Source: Clostridia bacterium
Lineage (GTDB): Bacteria; Bacillota; Clostridia; Christensenellales; Aristaeellaceae
Assembly (NCBI GenBank): GCA_017470945.1
Contig: JAFUXH010000047.1
Coordinates: 1 to 52,313, forward strand
Reading direction: 5' to 3'
DNA: 52,313 nt
Of this stretch, positions 1 through 8,763 are shown piece after piece. Positions within the stretch are counted from its first letter, which is position 1; each line of letters begins with the position of its first letter. The position numbers were made by a program, and so were the translations under genes. Below the pieces are notes generated by a model that saw only the letters and a program-made list of their open reading frames with translations, did no database searches and was not told the origin of the DNA.

Positions 1-1
1 C

Positions 2-325
2 GAGCGCGGCCAGGTGCTGGCGAAGCCCGGCTCCATCAAGCCCCACACTCACTTCTTCGGCCAGGTGTACGTGCTGAAGAAGGAAGAAGGCGGCCGTCAT
101 ACCCCCTTCTTCAACGGCTATCGTCCCCAGTTCTTCTTCCGCACCACCGACGTGACCGGCTCCATCAAGCTGCCCGAGGGCGTTGAAATGGTTATGCCTG
201 GCGACAACGTGGAAATGGAAGTCGAATTGATCACCCCCATCGCCATCGAAGCTGGTTTGCGTTTCGCTATCCGCGAAGGCGGCCACACCGTGGGCGCTGG
301 CGCCGTGACCCGCATGGTCGAATAA
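2..325 (+). CDS. tuf: Elongation factor Tu, C-terminal part (partial)
   Basis: The 5' end lies outside the window; 107 codons of the C-terminus are present. EF-Tu is the GTPase that delivers aminoacyl-tRNA to the ribosome. The visible part is beta-barrel domain 3, recognisable from [11 protein letters not shown], the [16 protein letters not shown] stretch and the terminal [13 protein letters not shown]. No frameshift is seen. The gene is followed immediately by a strong terminator, so it is the last gene of its transcription unit. Confidence 0.97.
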   Translation, partial: ERGQVLAKPGSIKPHTHFFGQVYVLKKEEGGRHTPFFNGYRPQFFFRTTDVTGSIKLPEGVEMVMPGDNVEMEVELITPIAIEAGLRFAIREGGHTVGAGAVTRMVE

Positions 326-344
326 TTCAGGCTTATAAGCGTTC

Positions 345-379
345 ATCCTGCAGATCCCTGCGATCTGCAGGATTTTTTT
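345..379 (+). terminator. Intrinsic terminator after tuf
   Basis: A perfect 12-bp stem (345-356 with 362-373) with a 5-nt loop is followed by a run of T. It lies 20 bp after the tuf stop codon. Confidence 0.92.
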
Positions 380-417
380 GCATTTTGTTCATAAAGTGTA
401 AACAATCGCCCAGGCGG

Positions 418-446
418 TTGAAAAACATAAATATTTGTGATACAAT
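418..446 (+). promoter_or_regulatory. Sigma-A-type promoter for the exported Ig-like protein
   Basis: TTGAAA (418-423), a 17-bp spacer and TACAAT (441-446), in an AT-rich stretch about 66 bp upstream of the TTG start at 513. Confidence 0.75.
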
Positions 447-512
447 ACAAATTAGGAATTTATACGAAATTCCAGACTCAGATCCCGATTTGTTGGAAGG
501 GAGGCGCAAGCA

Positions 513-2024
513 TTGCGCAAATTTGTATTCTGCCTGATTTGCCTGGCGCTGCTTTTTACCGCGTCCGCCCTGGCGGAAACCTATAGCTTCAATGAAATCA
601 ACGCCAGTGTGGATATCCCCAAGGATTACGAGGTGGTGCTGACCCCCTTTAATTTGAGCGCCAACGCTGCCTGGATGGAAAGACACGGCATGGATTACGA
701 CGCCACGCTGAATGAATTTGAGGCGGAGGGCATCCTGCTGCAGGCGTACGACGCCGAAAATAACCGGGTGTTCGTGCTGTCGGCCCTGGCGGATCTGGAT
801 GGGCAGACCTATTTTGACCTGAACAATCAGGATGAGGCCATGCGCAAGGAATTCCGTACCAACCACACCAATGGGATCGGCTATTCCACGTTGGGCTATT
901 CCTATTCCAGCGCCAAATGGGTGAATTACAAGGGGACCACCCTGCGCTTTTTGCAGACCAAGTATTCCCTGCGGCAGGACGGCCAGCAGGTGTGCACCGG
1001 CTATCAGCGGCGCACCATCCGCAACGGCTACACCATCACGCTGGATATGCAGGTGCGGGATCGGGCGGCCAAGGAAGCGGATAATACCGCCCTGGAAAAG
1101 ATCATGAAAACCTTCACCTTTTCCCAGATCCTGCCTATGCCGGAGGTGCCGGTGAAGCTGTCGATCTCATCCGCACCGCCGACGGAGACCAACGAGGATA
1201 CCTTCACCATCAAGGGCACCACCGGGAAAAACGCCAACGTGACTGCCACGGTGGTTTCCCTGGGCAGCGGCGGCAGCAAGAATTACAATGTGACGGCGGG
1301 GAAAAACGGCGCCTTCAGCATCAAGGTCACTCTGCCCGCCCAAGGCGTGTATTCCGTCACCCTGACGTCGGAAGCGGAGGGGGCCAAAACGGCCCAGCGG
1401 CTGTATTCCGTCACTTTCCGGCAGGGCATGCTGCCGGTGGATATCACATTGTCGCCCAACGCGGTGCTGTCCGACAGCACGGTAATTTCCGGCAGCACCA
1501 TCGGCGGGGCCAAAACCCAGCTGTCGGTATCCGGCCCGGTGAATTTCAGCAAGACTTCTACCAGCAAAACCTTCAAATTCACCGTCGATACCAGCGCTCC
1601 CGGCACCTATCAATTCGTGCTGGCTGTGACCAAGAAAGGCCTGGAGGAGCGTGTGTTCACCTATACCGGCACCCGTACCTATACCGACGCGGAGCTGGAA
1701 GCCCGGATGCGCTCCTCCGCCAAAAAAGTCACTTACGCCCAATTGTCCAAGAACATCGCGGAGGGGAAAACCGTCACCTTCACCGGATATTTGACCGCGA
1801 TCAACCCCAGCATCGACGAATGGGTGCTGACGGTGGCCATGACCAAATCTGGCTCCAGCTACAAGAACAGCGTGTATGTGATCAGCAAAACGCAGCCGCA
1901 GTTCGTGGTGGATGACCAGGTGAAGTTGTACGGCACCTACTCCGGCAAATACAGCGTGCTGGACGCCGATGGCAACGTGAAAACCTATCCCCGGGTAGAC
2001 GCCATTCTGATCGAAGCGCTGTAA
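513..2024 (+). CDS. Exported protein with Ig-like repeats, function unknown
   Basis: A 503-residue secreted protein I do not recognise as a named family. It begins with a signal peptide (residues 1-21, hydrophobic core CLICLALLFTASALA, likely signal peptidase I cut after ALA). Residues ~22-205 form a domain of unknown type. Residues ~215-300 and ~305-390 look like bacterial Ig-like beta-sandwiches rich in Thr/Ser/Gly. Residues ~400-503 (FTGYLTAINPS...LYGTYSGKYSV) resemble an OB-fold-like beta domain. The start is TTG, chosen because a GGGAGG ribosome-binding site lies just upstream and the signal peptide begins there. It is monocistronic, between its own promoter and a terminator. A cell-surface or cell-wall role is plausible but unproven. 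Confidence 0.75.
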   Translation: MRKFVFCLICLALLFTASALAETYSFNEINASVDIPKDYEVVLTPFNLSANAAWMERHGMDYDATLNEFEAEGILLQAYDAENNRVFVLSALADLDGQTYFDLNNQDEAMRKEFRTNHTNGIGYSTLGYSYSSAKWVNYKGTTLRFLQTKYSLRQDGQQVCTGYQRRTIRNGYTITLDMQVRDRAAKEADNTALEKIMKTFTFSQILPMPEVPVKLSISSAPPTETNEDTFTIKGTTGKNANVTATVVSLGSGGSKNYNVTAGKNGAFSIKVTLPAQGVYSVTLTSEAEGAKTAQRLYSVTFRQGMLPVDITLSPNAVLSDSTVISGSTIGGAKTQLSVSGPVNFSKTSTSKTFKFTVDTSAPGTYQFVLAVTKKGLEERVFTYTGTRTYTDAELEARMRSSAKKVTYAQLSKNIAEGKTVTFTGYLTAINPSIDEWVLTVAMTKSGSSYKNSVYVISKTQPQFVVDDQVKLYGTYSGKYSVLDADGNVKTYPRVDAILIEAL

Positions 2025-2044
2025 TTCCTTCTATCTACTAAATA

Positions 2045-2076
2045 AAATCCCCGATTCTGCATCGAATCGGGGATTT
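2045..2076. terminator. Bidirectional terminator between convergent genes
   Basis: A perfect 13-bp stem (2045-2057 with 2064-2076) whose arms begin AAA and end TTT, so it can work for the plus-strand exported protein and for minus-strand nrdD. Confidence 0.9.
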
Positions 2077-2095
2077 GTTGTTCGATCGGTTTTGA

Positions 2096-4414
2096 TCAAT
2101 CGATATTGTGCTTCACGCGGTCGCGCTCCTCGGCGCGTTTGGCGTTGTTGAAGCGATCCAGCGTGCCGACCAGATAGCCGGTGATGCGGCGGATACGCTC
2201 AAAGGCGTGGCCGTTTTCCTCCCGGCCGCAGCAGGGGCAGGTATCGCCGATGATGCCGTTGAAGCCGCACAGGGGATCCCGGTCCACCGGGTGGTTGATG
2301 GAGCCGTAGCCGATGCCGCAGTCGTGCATATGGCGCACGATCTTTTCAAAGGCTTCCAGGTTCTTGGTGGGGTCGCCATCCATTTCCACATAGCTGATGT
2401 GGCCGGCGTTGGTCAGGGCGTGGTAGGGGCCTTCGATGCTGATCTTGTCAAAGGCGCTGATGGGATAATACACCGGCACGTGGAAGGAGTTGGTGTAATA
2501 ATCCCGGTCGGTGACGCCCTCGATCACGCCGTAGCGCTCCCGGTCCATGCGCACGAAGCGGCCGGACAGGCCTTCGGCGGGGGTGGCCAGCAGGGTGTAA
2601 TTCATTTTGCGTTCGGCGGTCAGCTTATCCAGGAAAGCGCGCATGAAGCCCACGATTTCCAGGCCCAGGTTCTGGCTTTCCTCGCATTCGCCGTGATGCT
2701 TGCCCCGAAGGGCCTTCAGCGCTTCCGCCAGGCCGATGAAGCCTACGGACAGGGTGCCGTGCTTGAGCACCTCCCGCACCTCTTCATCCCATTCCAGCTT
2801 TTCGGAATCAATCCACACGCCCTGGCCCATCAGGAAGGGGAAGTTGTATACCTTCTTGCGGGCGATGATTTCGTAGCGTTCGTCCAGCTGATCCACCACC
2901 AGCTTCATTTTATTTTCCAGCTCGTTAAAGAACCATTCCACGTCGCCGTTGGCCTTGATGGCGATGCGGGGCAGGTTGATGGAGGTGAAGGACAGGTTGC
3001 CCCGGCGGGGGGCGATTTCCCGGGTGCGGTCATAGGCGTTGCCCATCACGCGGGTACGGCAGCCCATGTAGCTCACTTCGGTTTCGGGGTGGCCGGGCTT
3101 GTAATACTGCAGGTTGAAGGGCGCGTCCAGGAAGGAGAAGTTGGGGAACAGCCGCTTGGCGCTGACCCGGATGGCCAGGCGGTACAGATCGTAATTGGGT
3201 TCGCCGGGGTTATAGTTGATGCCTTCCTTGACGCGGAAGATTTGGATGGGGAAGATGGGGGTTTCGCCCCGGCCCAGGCCAGCCTCGGTGGCCAGAAGCA
3301 CCTGCTCCATGATCAGGCGGCCTTCGGGGGAGGTGTCGGTGCCGTAGTTGATGGAGGAGAAGGGCACCTGCGCGCCGGCGCGGGAATTCATGGTGTTCAG
3401 GTTGTGCACCAGGGCTTCCATGGCCTGGTAGGTGGAGCGGCGGGTTTCCTTGGTGGCATACTGCTGCACAAAATCAAAAATTTCCTGGGCGGAAGCGTCG
3501 AACAAGGGAGCGATCTTTTCCTTGAACGCGGCGACGAATTCTTCCTCGGGCTGCAGGGAAGGATGCAGGCCTGTTTCCGCTTCGATCTCATCCAGCAGGG
3601 CTTTGGCGGTATCGTCGGCGTTTTCGTCGCCCGCGCGCAGCGTCAGCGCCCGGGACAGGTTATCCCGGAAACGCTTGATAAAGGTTTTGCGCACGCCGGG
3701 GGCCATGCCGTAATCGAAATCCACGATGGATTGGCCGCCGTGCTGATCGTTCTGGTTGGCCTGAATGGCGATGCAGGCCAGGGCGGAATAGCTGGCGATA
3801 TCTTTGGGCTCCCGCAGCACGCCGTGGCCGGTGGAGAAGCCGCCCTTGAACAGGGTGGACAGCTGGATCTGGCAGCAGGTGGTGGTCAGGGTCAGGAAGT
3901 CCAGATCGTGGATGTGAATATCCCCTTCCCGGTGGGCCTGGGCATGCTTGGGGTTGAGCACGAACATATCGTAAAACTGCTTGCTGCCCTCGCTGCCGAA
4001 TTTCAGCATGCTGCCCATGGCGGTATCGCCGTTGATGTTGGCGTTTTCCCGCTTGATATCGCTGTCGATGGCGTCCTTATACGCGATATCCTCAAACACC
4101 TTCATCAGCCGGGTGTTCATTTCCCGAACGCGGCTGCGCTCGGCCCGGTAGAGGATATAGGCCTTGGCGGTACGCACAAAGCCTTTTTCGATCAGCACCC
4201 GCTCCACCGCGTCCTGCACTTCCTCCACGGTGGGCACGCTGCCGATATTTTCGTTGTTCTCCAGCTCGGTCTCTACCTGCTGGCTGATGGCCCGGGCGGT
4301 CTCTTCGCCCTTGGCGCTGCCGGATGCTTCAAACGCTTTTTGCACGGCGCCCTGGATTTTTTCCATGTCGAACGGCACGATACGGCCGTCCCGCTTCCGA
4401 ATGGATGTAATCAC
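2096..4414 (-). CDS. nrdD: Anaerobic (class III) ribonucleoside-triphosphate reductase
   Basis: A 772-residue oxygen-sensitive glycyl-radical enzyme reducing ribonucleoside triphosphates to dNTPs. Residues ~1-95 are an ATP-cone allosteric domain (SIRKRDGRIVPFDMEKI). The C-terminus carries the zinc-site motif DTCPCCGREE and the glycyl-radical region RRITGYLVGTLDRF. The GTG start at 4414 is preferred over an upstream in-frame TTG because GGAGG sits just before GTG and the upstream TTG would overlap it. No nrdG activase gene is adjacent, so the activase must be encoded elsewhere. A good promoter and a possible NrdR box lie upstream. Confidence 0.97.
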   Translation of the reverse strand: MITSIRKRDGRIVPFDMEKIQGAVQKAFEASGSAKGEETARAISQQVETELENNENIGSVPTVEEVQDAVERVLIEKGFVRTAKAYILYRAERSRVREMNTRLMKVFEDIAYKDAIDSDIKRENANINGDTAMGSMLKFGSEGSKQFYDMFVLNPKHAQAHREGDIHIHDLDFLTLTTTCCQIQLSTLFKGGFSTGHGVLREPKDIASYSALACIAIQANQNDQHGGQSIVDFDYGMAPGVRKTFIKRFRDNLSRALTLRAGDENADDTAKALLDEIEAETGLHPSLQPEEEFVAAFKEKIAPLFDASAQEIFDFVQQYATKETRRSTYQAMEALVHNLNTMNSRAGAQVPFSSINYGTDTSPEGRLIMEQVLLATEAGLGRGETPIFPIQIFRVKEGINYNPGEPNYDLYRLAIRVSAKRLFPNFSFLDAPFNLQYYKPGHPETEVSYMGCRTRVMGNAYDRTREIAPRRGNLSFTSINLPRIAIKANGDVEWFFNELENKMKLVVDQLDERYEIIARKKVYNFPFLMGQGVWIDSEKLEWDEEVREVLKHGTLSVGFIGLAEALKALRGKHHGECEESQNLGLEIVGFMRAFLDKLTAERKMNYTLLATPAEGLSGRFVRMDRERYGVIEGVTDRDYYTNSFHVPVYYPISAFDKISIEGPYHALTNAGHISYVEMDGDPTKNLEAFEKIVRHMHDCGIGYGSINHPVDRDPLCGFNGIIGDTCPCCGREENGHAFERIRRITGYLVGTLDRFNNAKRAEERDRVKHNID

Positions 4415-4477
4415 GGTACGTTCCTCCAAAATTTTTCCGTTTATTTACGGAATCGTTACATTTCAAAACCGCACCTC

Positions 4478-4506
4478 AGTATATAAGGCGCGGCATGAAT
4501 TGTCAA
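4478..4506 (-). promoter_or_regulatory. Promoter of nrdD
   Basis: Read on the minus strand: TTGACA (4506-4501), 17-bp spacer, TATACT (4483-4478). It lies about 63 bp upstream of the nrdD GTG and is a near-consensus housekeeping promoter. Confidence 0.85.
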
Positions 4507-4545
4507 TACCATATTTGGGATATTTTTGCGTTTTTTTTGGTTTGG

Positions 4546-4561
4546 CCACAATATCTTGTGG
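4546..4561. promoter_or_regulatory. NrdR-box-like palindrome upstream of nrdD
   Basis: The 16-bp near-palindrome CCACAATATCTTGTGG matches the published NrdR-box pattern (ACACWATATMTTGTGT-like) at nearly every position. It is about 40 bp upstream of the nrdD -35. NrdR usually binds two boxes; I see only one convincing copy, so binding is an inference. Confidence 0.5.
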
Positions 4562-4596
4562 TTCTGGGCGATATTGTATTTCGCCTGTATTTCCCC

Positions 4597-4896
4597 TCAG
4601 GGCAGGATGATGGTCGGGTCCTTCCGGCGGGGGCGGTAGATGCAGAATTTGCTTCCGATGCACTGCACTGGGGCGGCGTGGGTTTTTTCGCACAGGGCAG
4701 CGCAGGCTTCCCGGGCGGTAAGGGGGGCTTCCCGCTGCACGGAGCACTTGATCAGCTCCCGTGCCTCCAGAACATTCCAGGCCTCGGTCACGGTGTTGTC
4801 GGTGATGCCGTCCTTGCCGATATAGAGGACGGGCTGCAGCGTGTTGCACAAAGAGCGCAGATAAGCCCGCTGCTTGCTGTTCAATGCCAATTCCAT
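4597..4896 (-). CDS. yhbY: YhbY/CRM-domain RNA-binding protein
   Basis: A 99-residue single-domain protein of the CRS1/YhbY family, which associates with 50S ribosomal precursors. The family pattern is seen as LNSKQRAYLRSL near the N-terminus, the GxxG-type loop IGKDGITDN and the region HAAPVQCIGSKFCIYRP at the end. It starts 18 bp after the obg stop codon on the same strand, so obg-yhbY is probably one ribosome-assembly operon, an arrangement common in Firmicutes. Length is normal for the family. Confidence 0.92.
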   Translation of the reverse strand: MELALNSKQRAYLRSLCNTLQPVLYIGKDGITDNTVTEAWNVLEARELIKCSVQREAPLTAREACAALCEKTHAAPVQCIGSKFCIYRPRRKDPTIILP

Positions 4897-4914
4897 TTTC
4901 CTGATATCCTTTCT

Positions 4915-6180
4915 TTATTCCACAAAGTCAAATTCCATCTCTTCCATGCGCACGGTGCTGCCCTCCCGGGCCCCAGCCTGGCGCAGGGCGTCGATAATGC
5001 CGGCCCGGCGCATGGTGCGGTGGAACCAATTCATGGATTCCTCGTCGCTGAAATTCACGCTGTCCAGCAATTGCACGATGGCAGCGCCGGTGACCACGAA
5101 CACCGGCCCGTCCATGGTGATTTCAAAGCCGCTGCTTTCCAGCATTTCAGGCAGCCACTCTTCCTCGGCAAATGGCTCCATGGGGGGCAGGGAGGCGAGG
5201 GTTTGGGCCACGCAGGCCATGAGCTGGTCAAAGCCCTGGCGGGTGGCTGCGCTGATGGGGAAAACGGGGTATTGACCGTTCACGTGGGCCTTGAGCATTT
5301 CGTAGCCCGTTTCGCCGTCAGGCAGATCCATTTTGTTGGCGGCGATGATCTGCGGCCGCGCCGCCAAATCGCCGTAGCGCTGCAATTCCTGGTTGATCTG
5401 CTCGTAATCCGATACGGGATCGCGGCCTTCGCTGCCGGCGGCGTCGATCACGTGCAGCAGCAGGCGGGTGCGCTCCACGTGCCGCAGGAAATCGTGGCCC
5501 AGCCCCGCGCCTTCGCTGGCGCCCTCCACCAGGCCGGGGATATCGGCCATGATGAAATCCTGCCCGTGATGGCGCACCATGCCCAGGTTGGGGGTCAGGG
5601 TGGTGAAATGATAGTTGGCAATTTTGGGCTTGGCCGCCGTGACTACCGACAGGATGGTGCTTTTACCCACGTTGGGATATCCCACCAGCCCCACGTCGGC
5701 GATGGATTTCAATTCCAGGGTGAATTCGTGCCGCTCGGTTTTGATGCCGGGCTTGGCGAAATTAGGCGCTTGCCGGGTGGGAGTGGCGAAATGGCTGTTG
5801 CCCCAGCCGCCCCGGCCGCCCCGCAGCAGCACCTTTTCCCGGCCCGCTTCATACATATCGGCTACCACCACGCCGGTGGCCTTATCCCGCACCACAGTGC
5901 CCACCGGCACCTTCACGATCAGGTTTTCGCCCTTTTTGCCCTGGCGGCGGCCGGAGGAACCGTCCGTTCCGGCCTCCGCTTCGTATTTGCTGCGGAAGCG
6001 AAAATCCAGCAGGGTGTGCATGTTCACGTCGGCGTACAGGATCACGTCGCCCCCGTGGCCGCCGTCGCCGCCGTCAGGCCCGCCGTTCTGCACGAATTTT
6101 TCCCGGTGAAAAGAAACGCAGCCGTTCCCGCCGTTGCCGGCCTTGGCGATGAAGGGCGCGCGATCAACAAAAGAAGCCAT
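4915..6180 (-). CDS. obg: GTPase Obg/CgtA
   Basis: A 421-residue essential GTPase of late 50S assembly and stress response. The glycine-rich Obg fold is at residues ~1-158 (FIAKAGNGGNGCVSFHREKF, NGGPDGGDGGHGGDV). The G domain follows, with G1 GYPNVGKST, G3 DIPGLVEGA, G4 NKMD and G5 SAA. A C-terminal OCT domain (~340-421) ends in EEMEFDFVE. The ATG at 6180 is chosen because AGGAGG precedes it and the Obg fold begins there; upstream in-frame codons lack a ribosome-binding site. It is transcribed with yhbY. Confidence 0.97.
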   Translation of the reverse strand: MASFVDRAPFIAKAGNGGNGCVSFHREKFVQNGGPDGGDGGHGGDVILYADVNMHTLLDFRFRSKYEAEAGTDGSSGRRQGKKGENLIVKVPVGTVVRDKATGVVVADMYEAGREKVLLRGGRGGWGNSHFATPTRQAPNFAKPGIKTERHEFTLELKSIADVGLVGYPNVGKSTILSVVTAAKPKIANYHFTTLTPNLGMVRHHGQDFIMADIPGLVEGASEGAGLGHDFLRHVERTRLLLHVIDAAGSEGRDPVSDYEQINQELQRYGDLAARPQIIAANKMDLPDGETGYEMLKAHVNGQYPVFPISAATRQGFDQLMACVAQTLASLPPMEPFAEEEWLPEMLESSGFEITMDGPVFVVTGAAIVQLLDSVNFSDEESMNWFHRTMRRAGIIDALRQAGAREGSTVRMEEMEFDFVE

Positions 6181-6211
6181 ACGTTCCTCCTGGCGCTTGA
6201 TAAAGCAATAT

Positions 6212-6241
6212 AGTATACCATGGGTCGGCGCTGAAATGCAA
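6212..6241 (-). promoter_or_regulatory. Promoter of obg-yhbY
   Basis: Minus strand TTGCAT (6241-6236), 18-bp spacer, TATACT (6217-6212), about 31 bp upstream of the obg ATG. Confidence 0.7.
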
Positions 6242-6274
6242 TCCTTTTTCGCGCGTCCTTTGAAAAAAGCATGC

Positions 6275-6307
6275 AAAAACGCCCTGGTCACAGCAAGGAT
6301 CAGGGCG
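6275..6307 (-). terminator. Intrinsic terminator after nfnB
   Basis: A stem of about 10 bp (6280-6289 with 6298-6307, one G-U pair) followed on the minus strand by TTTTT. It separates the nfnA-nfnB unit from obg. Confidence 0.82.
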
Positions 6308-6325
6308 AGGCGGAGGATCGTTTGA

Positions 6326-7714
6326 TTATTTCGCGGACAAATACGCGTCGATGGCCGCGGCGGCGGTTTTGCCGGCCCCCATGGCCAGGATCACCGTGGC
6401 GGCGCCGGTGACGGCGTCCCCGCCAGCGTACACCCCGGGGCGGGAGGTGAGGCCCGTTTCCTCGTTAACGATGATGCCGCCCCACTTCTGGGTTTCCAGC
6501 CCTTCGGTGGTGGATTTGATCAGCGGGTTGGGGGAGGTGCCCAGGGCCATGATCACGCAGTCCAGATCGAGGGTGAATTCGCTGCCCTCCTTGGGCACCG
6601 GGCGGCGGCGGCCGGAAGCGTCCGGCTCGCCCAATTCCATCTCCTGGCACCGGGCGGCGCGCACCCAGCCCTGATCATCCCCCATGATCTCCAAGGGGTT
6701 GGTGAGGAATTTGAATTGGATGCCCTCCTCCATGGCGTGCTCCACTTCTTCCCGGCGGGCGGGCAATTCCGCCTCCGTGCGGCGATACAGGATGGTCACG
6801 TCGGCCCCCAGGCGCTTGGCGCAGCGGGCCGCGTCCATGGCCACGTTGCCGCCGCCCACCACCGCCACGTGCCTGCCGTGCTGGATGGGGGTATCGCCGT
6901 CGGGCTGATAGGCCTTCATCAGGTTGATGCGGGTCAAAAACTCGTTGGCGGAATAAACGCCCTTCAGGTTCTCCCCGGGGATGTTCATGAATTTGGGCAG
7001 CCCCGCGCCGGAGCCGATGAACACCGCCTCGAACCCGTATTCCTGCATCAATTCGTCGATGGTGATGGTGCGGCCGATCACCACGTTGGTTTCCACTCGC
7101 ACGCCCAGGGCGATCAGGGTGTCGATTTCCTTTTGCACGATGGCCTTGGGCAGGCGGAATTCGGGAATGCCGTATACCAGCACGCCGCCGGCCAGGTGCA
7201 GCGCCTCAAAGACGGTGACCTGGTAGCCCATCTTGGCCAGATCCCCCGCGCAGGTGAGCCCGGAGGGGCCGGAGCCGATCACCGCCACCCGATGCCCGTT
7301 GGAGGCGGGCTTTTCGGGGGCCTTCGCGCAGTGGGCGTTGTGATAATCGGCGGCGAAGCGCTCCAGCCTGCCGATGGCCACCGGCTCGCCCTTCTTGCCC
7401 CGCACGCACTGGCATTCGCACTGGCTTTCCTGCGGGCACACCCGGCCGCACACCGCGGGCAGGGAGGAGGATTGGGCGATGATCTGATACGCTTCTTCAA
7501 AATTCCCCTGGGCCATTTGCTGGATAAAATCGGGGATGTGCACCCGCACGGGGCAGCCCGATACGCAGGGCCTGTTTTTGCAGTTTAGGCAGCGCTGGGC
7601 CTCGTCGATGGCCTGCTCGGGGGTATAGCCCAGGGCCACCTCCAGGAAATTCCGGTTGCGCTCCTCCGGGGCCTGGGAGGGCATGGGGTTCTTTTTCAGG
7701 GCCATGTTGGGCAT
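6326..7714 (-). CDS. nfnB: NfnB/GltD-like NADPH-binding flavoprotein
   Basis: A 462-residue pyridine-nucleotide oxidoreductase. N-terminal Cys motifs CLNCKNRPCVSGCPV and CGRVCPQESQCECQC bind [4Fe-4S] clusters. An FAD Rossmann motif (VIGSGPSGLTCAGDLAKMG) and an NADPH-binding motif (VGGGNVAMDAARCAKRLGA) follow. Alone it resembles the GltD/SudA small subunit, but nfnA lies directly upstream with a 1-nt gap, which points to the electron-bifurcating NADH-dependent ferredoxin:NADP+ oxidoreductase. The ATG at 7714 is preferred because GGAGG lies 9 nt before it, inside the end of nfnA. GltD-like function without a GltB subunit is the alternative. Confidence 0.88.
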   Translation of the reverse strand: MPNMALKKNPMPSQAPEERNRNFLEVALGYTPEQAIDEAQRCLNCKNRPCVSGCPVRVHIPDFIQQMAQGNFEEAYQIIAQSSSLPAVCGRVCPQESQCECQCVRGKKGEPVAIGRLERFAADYHNAHCAKAPEKPASNGHRVAVIGSGPSGLTCAGDLAKMGYQVTVFEALHLAGGVLVYGIPEFRLPKAIVQKEIDTLIALGVRVETNVVIGRTITIDELMQEYGFEAVFIGSGAGLPKFMNIPGENLKGVYSANEFLTRINLMKAYQPDGDTPIQHGRHVAVVGGGNVAMDAARCAKRLGADVTILYRRTEAELPARREEVEHAMEEGIQFKFLTNPLEIMGDDQGWVRAARCQEMELGEPDASGRRRPVPKEGSEFTLDLDCVIMALGTSPNPLIKSTTEGLETQKWGGIIVNEETGLTSRPGVYAGGDAVTGAATVILAMGAGKTAAAAIDAYLSAK

Positions 7715-7715
7715 A

Positions 7716-8555
7716 TCAATTCGCCTCCTTGAACAGGTTGCAGGCTTTTTCATAGGCATGACGCTCGAAATCCTGATAGGTGCGGCCCCGGGCGATGGCC
7801 TCGTCAAAATCGATCTCATGGGCGTTGAATTCCGGGCCGTCCACGCAGGCGAAGCGGGTCTTTCCGCCCACCGTCAGCCGGCAGCCGCCGCACATGCCGG
7901 TGCCGTCGATCATGATGGGGTTCATGCTGGCGATGGTTTTGACGCCGTACTCCTTCGTCAGGCGGCTGACGAATTTCATCATGGGCAAGGGCCCAATGGT
8001 GATTACTTCGTCATATTGCTCGCCGCTTTCAATCAAGGCGCGCAAAGCGTCTGTCACCAGGCCCTTTTCGCCCCAGGTGCCGTCGTCGCTCATGCGCTTG
8101 AGCACGGTGCTGACGGCGGCGAATTCATCCTCCAGGATCTTCAGATCCCGATTCCGGAAGCCGATGATGCTGTGCACCTCGGCGCCTTGATCGTGCAGCT
8201 TTTTCGCCACGGGGTAGGCGATGGCGCAGCCCACGCCGCCGCCCACCACGGCCACCTTGCGCAGCCCCTCGGTGTGGGTGGCGCGGCCCAGCGGGCCCAC
8301 GAAATCGTGAATGAAATCCCCCTCGTTCAGGTGGTTCAGCTTTTCGGTGGTGCCGCCCACGATTTGGAAAATGATGGTGATGGTGCCCTTTTCCCGGTCG
8401 TAATCCGCCACGGTCAGGGGGATGCGTTCCCCGTTTTCATCCACGCGCAGAATGATGAATTGGCCGGGCTCCGCCTTCCGGGCCACCAGCGGGGCGTCCA
8501 CCTTCATCAGGGTCACGGTGGGGTTCAGGCTTTTCTTTTCCAGAATTTTATTCAA
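7716..8555 (-). CDS. nfnA: NfnA/SudB-like FAD/NAD-binding [2Fe-2S] subunit
   Basis: A 279-residue ferredoxin-NADP reductase-type protein. An FAD-binding beta-barrel is at residues ~1-100, an NAD-binding domain at ~100-220 (VGGGVGCAIAYPVAKKL), and a C-terminal [2Fe-2S] motif reads MCGGCRLTVGGKTRFACVDG. It is homologous to DHODH electron-transfer subunit PyrK, but pairing with nfnB supports NfnA of the bifurcating transhydrogenase that balances NADH, NADPH and reduced ferredoxin. The start is TTG at 8555, with AAAGGAGG 7 nt upstream; a nearby ATG is out of frame and quickly closed. Confidence 0.88.
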   Translation of the reverse strand: MNKILEKKSLNPTVTLMKVDAPLVARKAEPGQFIILRVDENGERIPLTVADYDREKGTITIIFQIVGGTTEKLNHLNEGDFIHDFVGPLGRATHTEGLRKVAVVGGGVGCAIAYPVAKKLHDQGAEVHSIIGFRNRDLKILEDEFAAVSTVLKRMSDDGTWGEKGLVTDALRALIESGEQYDEVITIGPLPMMKFVSRLTKEYGVKTIASMNPIMIDGTGMCGGCRLTVGGKTRFACVDGPEFNAHEIDFDEAIARGRTYQDFERHAYEKACNLFKEAN

Positions 8556-8612
8556 GGGTCATCCTCCTTTGGCTTTTGGCCGAATGGACAATTGCATGCT
8601 GATGCAAGCTCC

Positions 8613-8618
8613 ATTATA
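8613..8618 (-). promoter_or_regulatory. Possible -10 element for nfnA-nfnB
   Basis: TATAAT on the minus strand, about 58 bp upstream of the nfnA TTG. The -35 at 17-bp spacing is poor, so the site is only a candidate. Confidence 0.4.
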
Positions 8619-8693
8619 GCAGATTTCACGGGAAATTTGTATGAAAAATTCAGGCTTCCCAAGAATATTTTGCATTTATGCGGTACTTTTTTC

Positions 8694-8722
8694 TTGACGG
8701 TTTTTCCGGAACGCTGTATCAT
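8694..8722 (+). promoter_or_regulatory. Promoter of the Gx/HepI-type gene
   Basis: TTGACG (8694-8699), 17-bp spacer, TATCAT (8717-8722), about 41 bp upstream of the ATG at 8764. Confidence 0.75.
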
Positions 8723-8763
8723 GATCCTATCCTCATCGGCATGGAAAGGAGCAAGGGGCGGGT

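Noticed and set aside
2108-4486. Very long open frame opposite nrdD
   Set aside because: It is the antisense of a well-supported nrdD and has the His/Gly/Val-rich composition typical of shadow frames in GC-rich DNA. Similar shadows opposite obg, rpe/rsmA, guaA, lepA and the hydrogenase-like gene were rejected for the same reason.
4564-4580. Second NrdR box beside the palindrome at 4546
   Set aside because: Only a half-site (ATATTGTAT) is present and the spacing does not fit the usual paired boxes.
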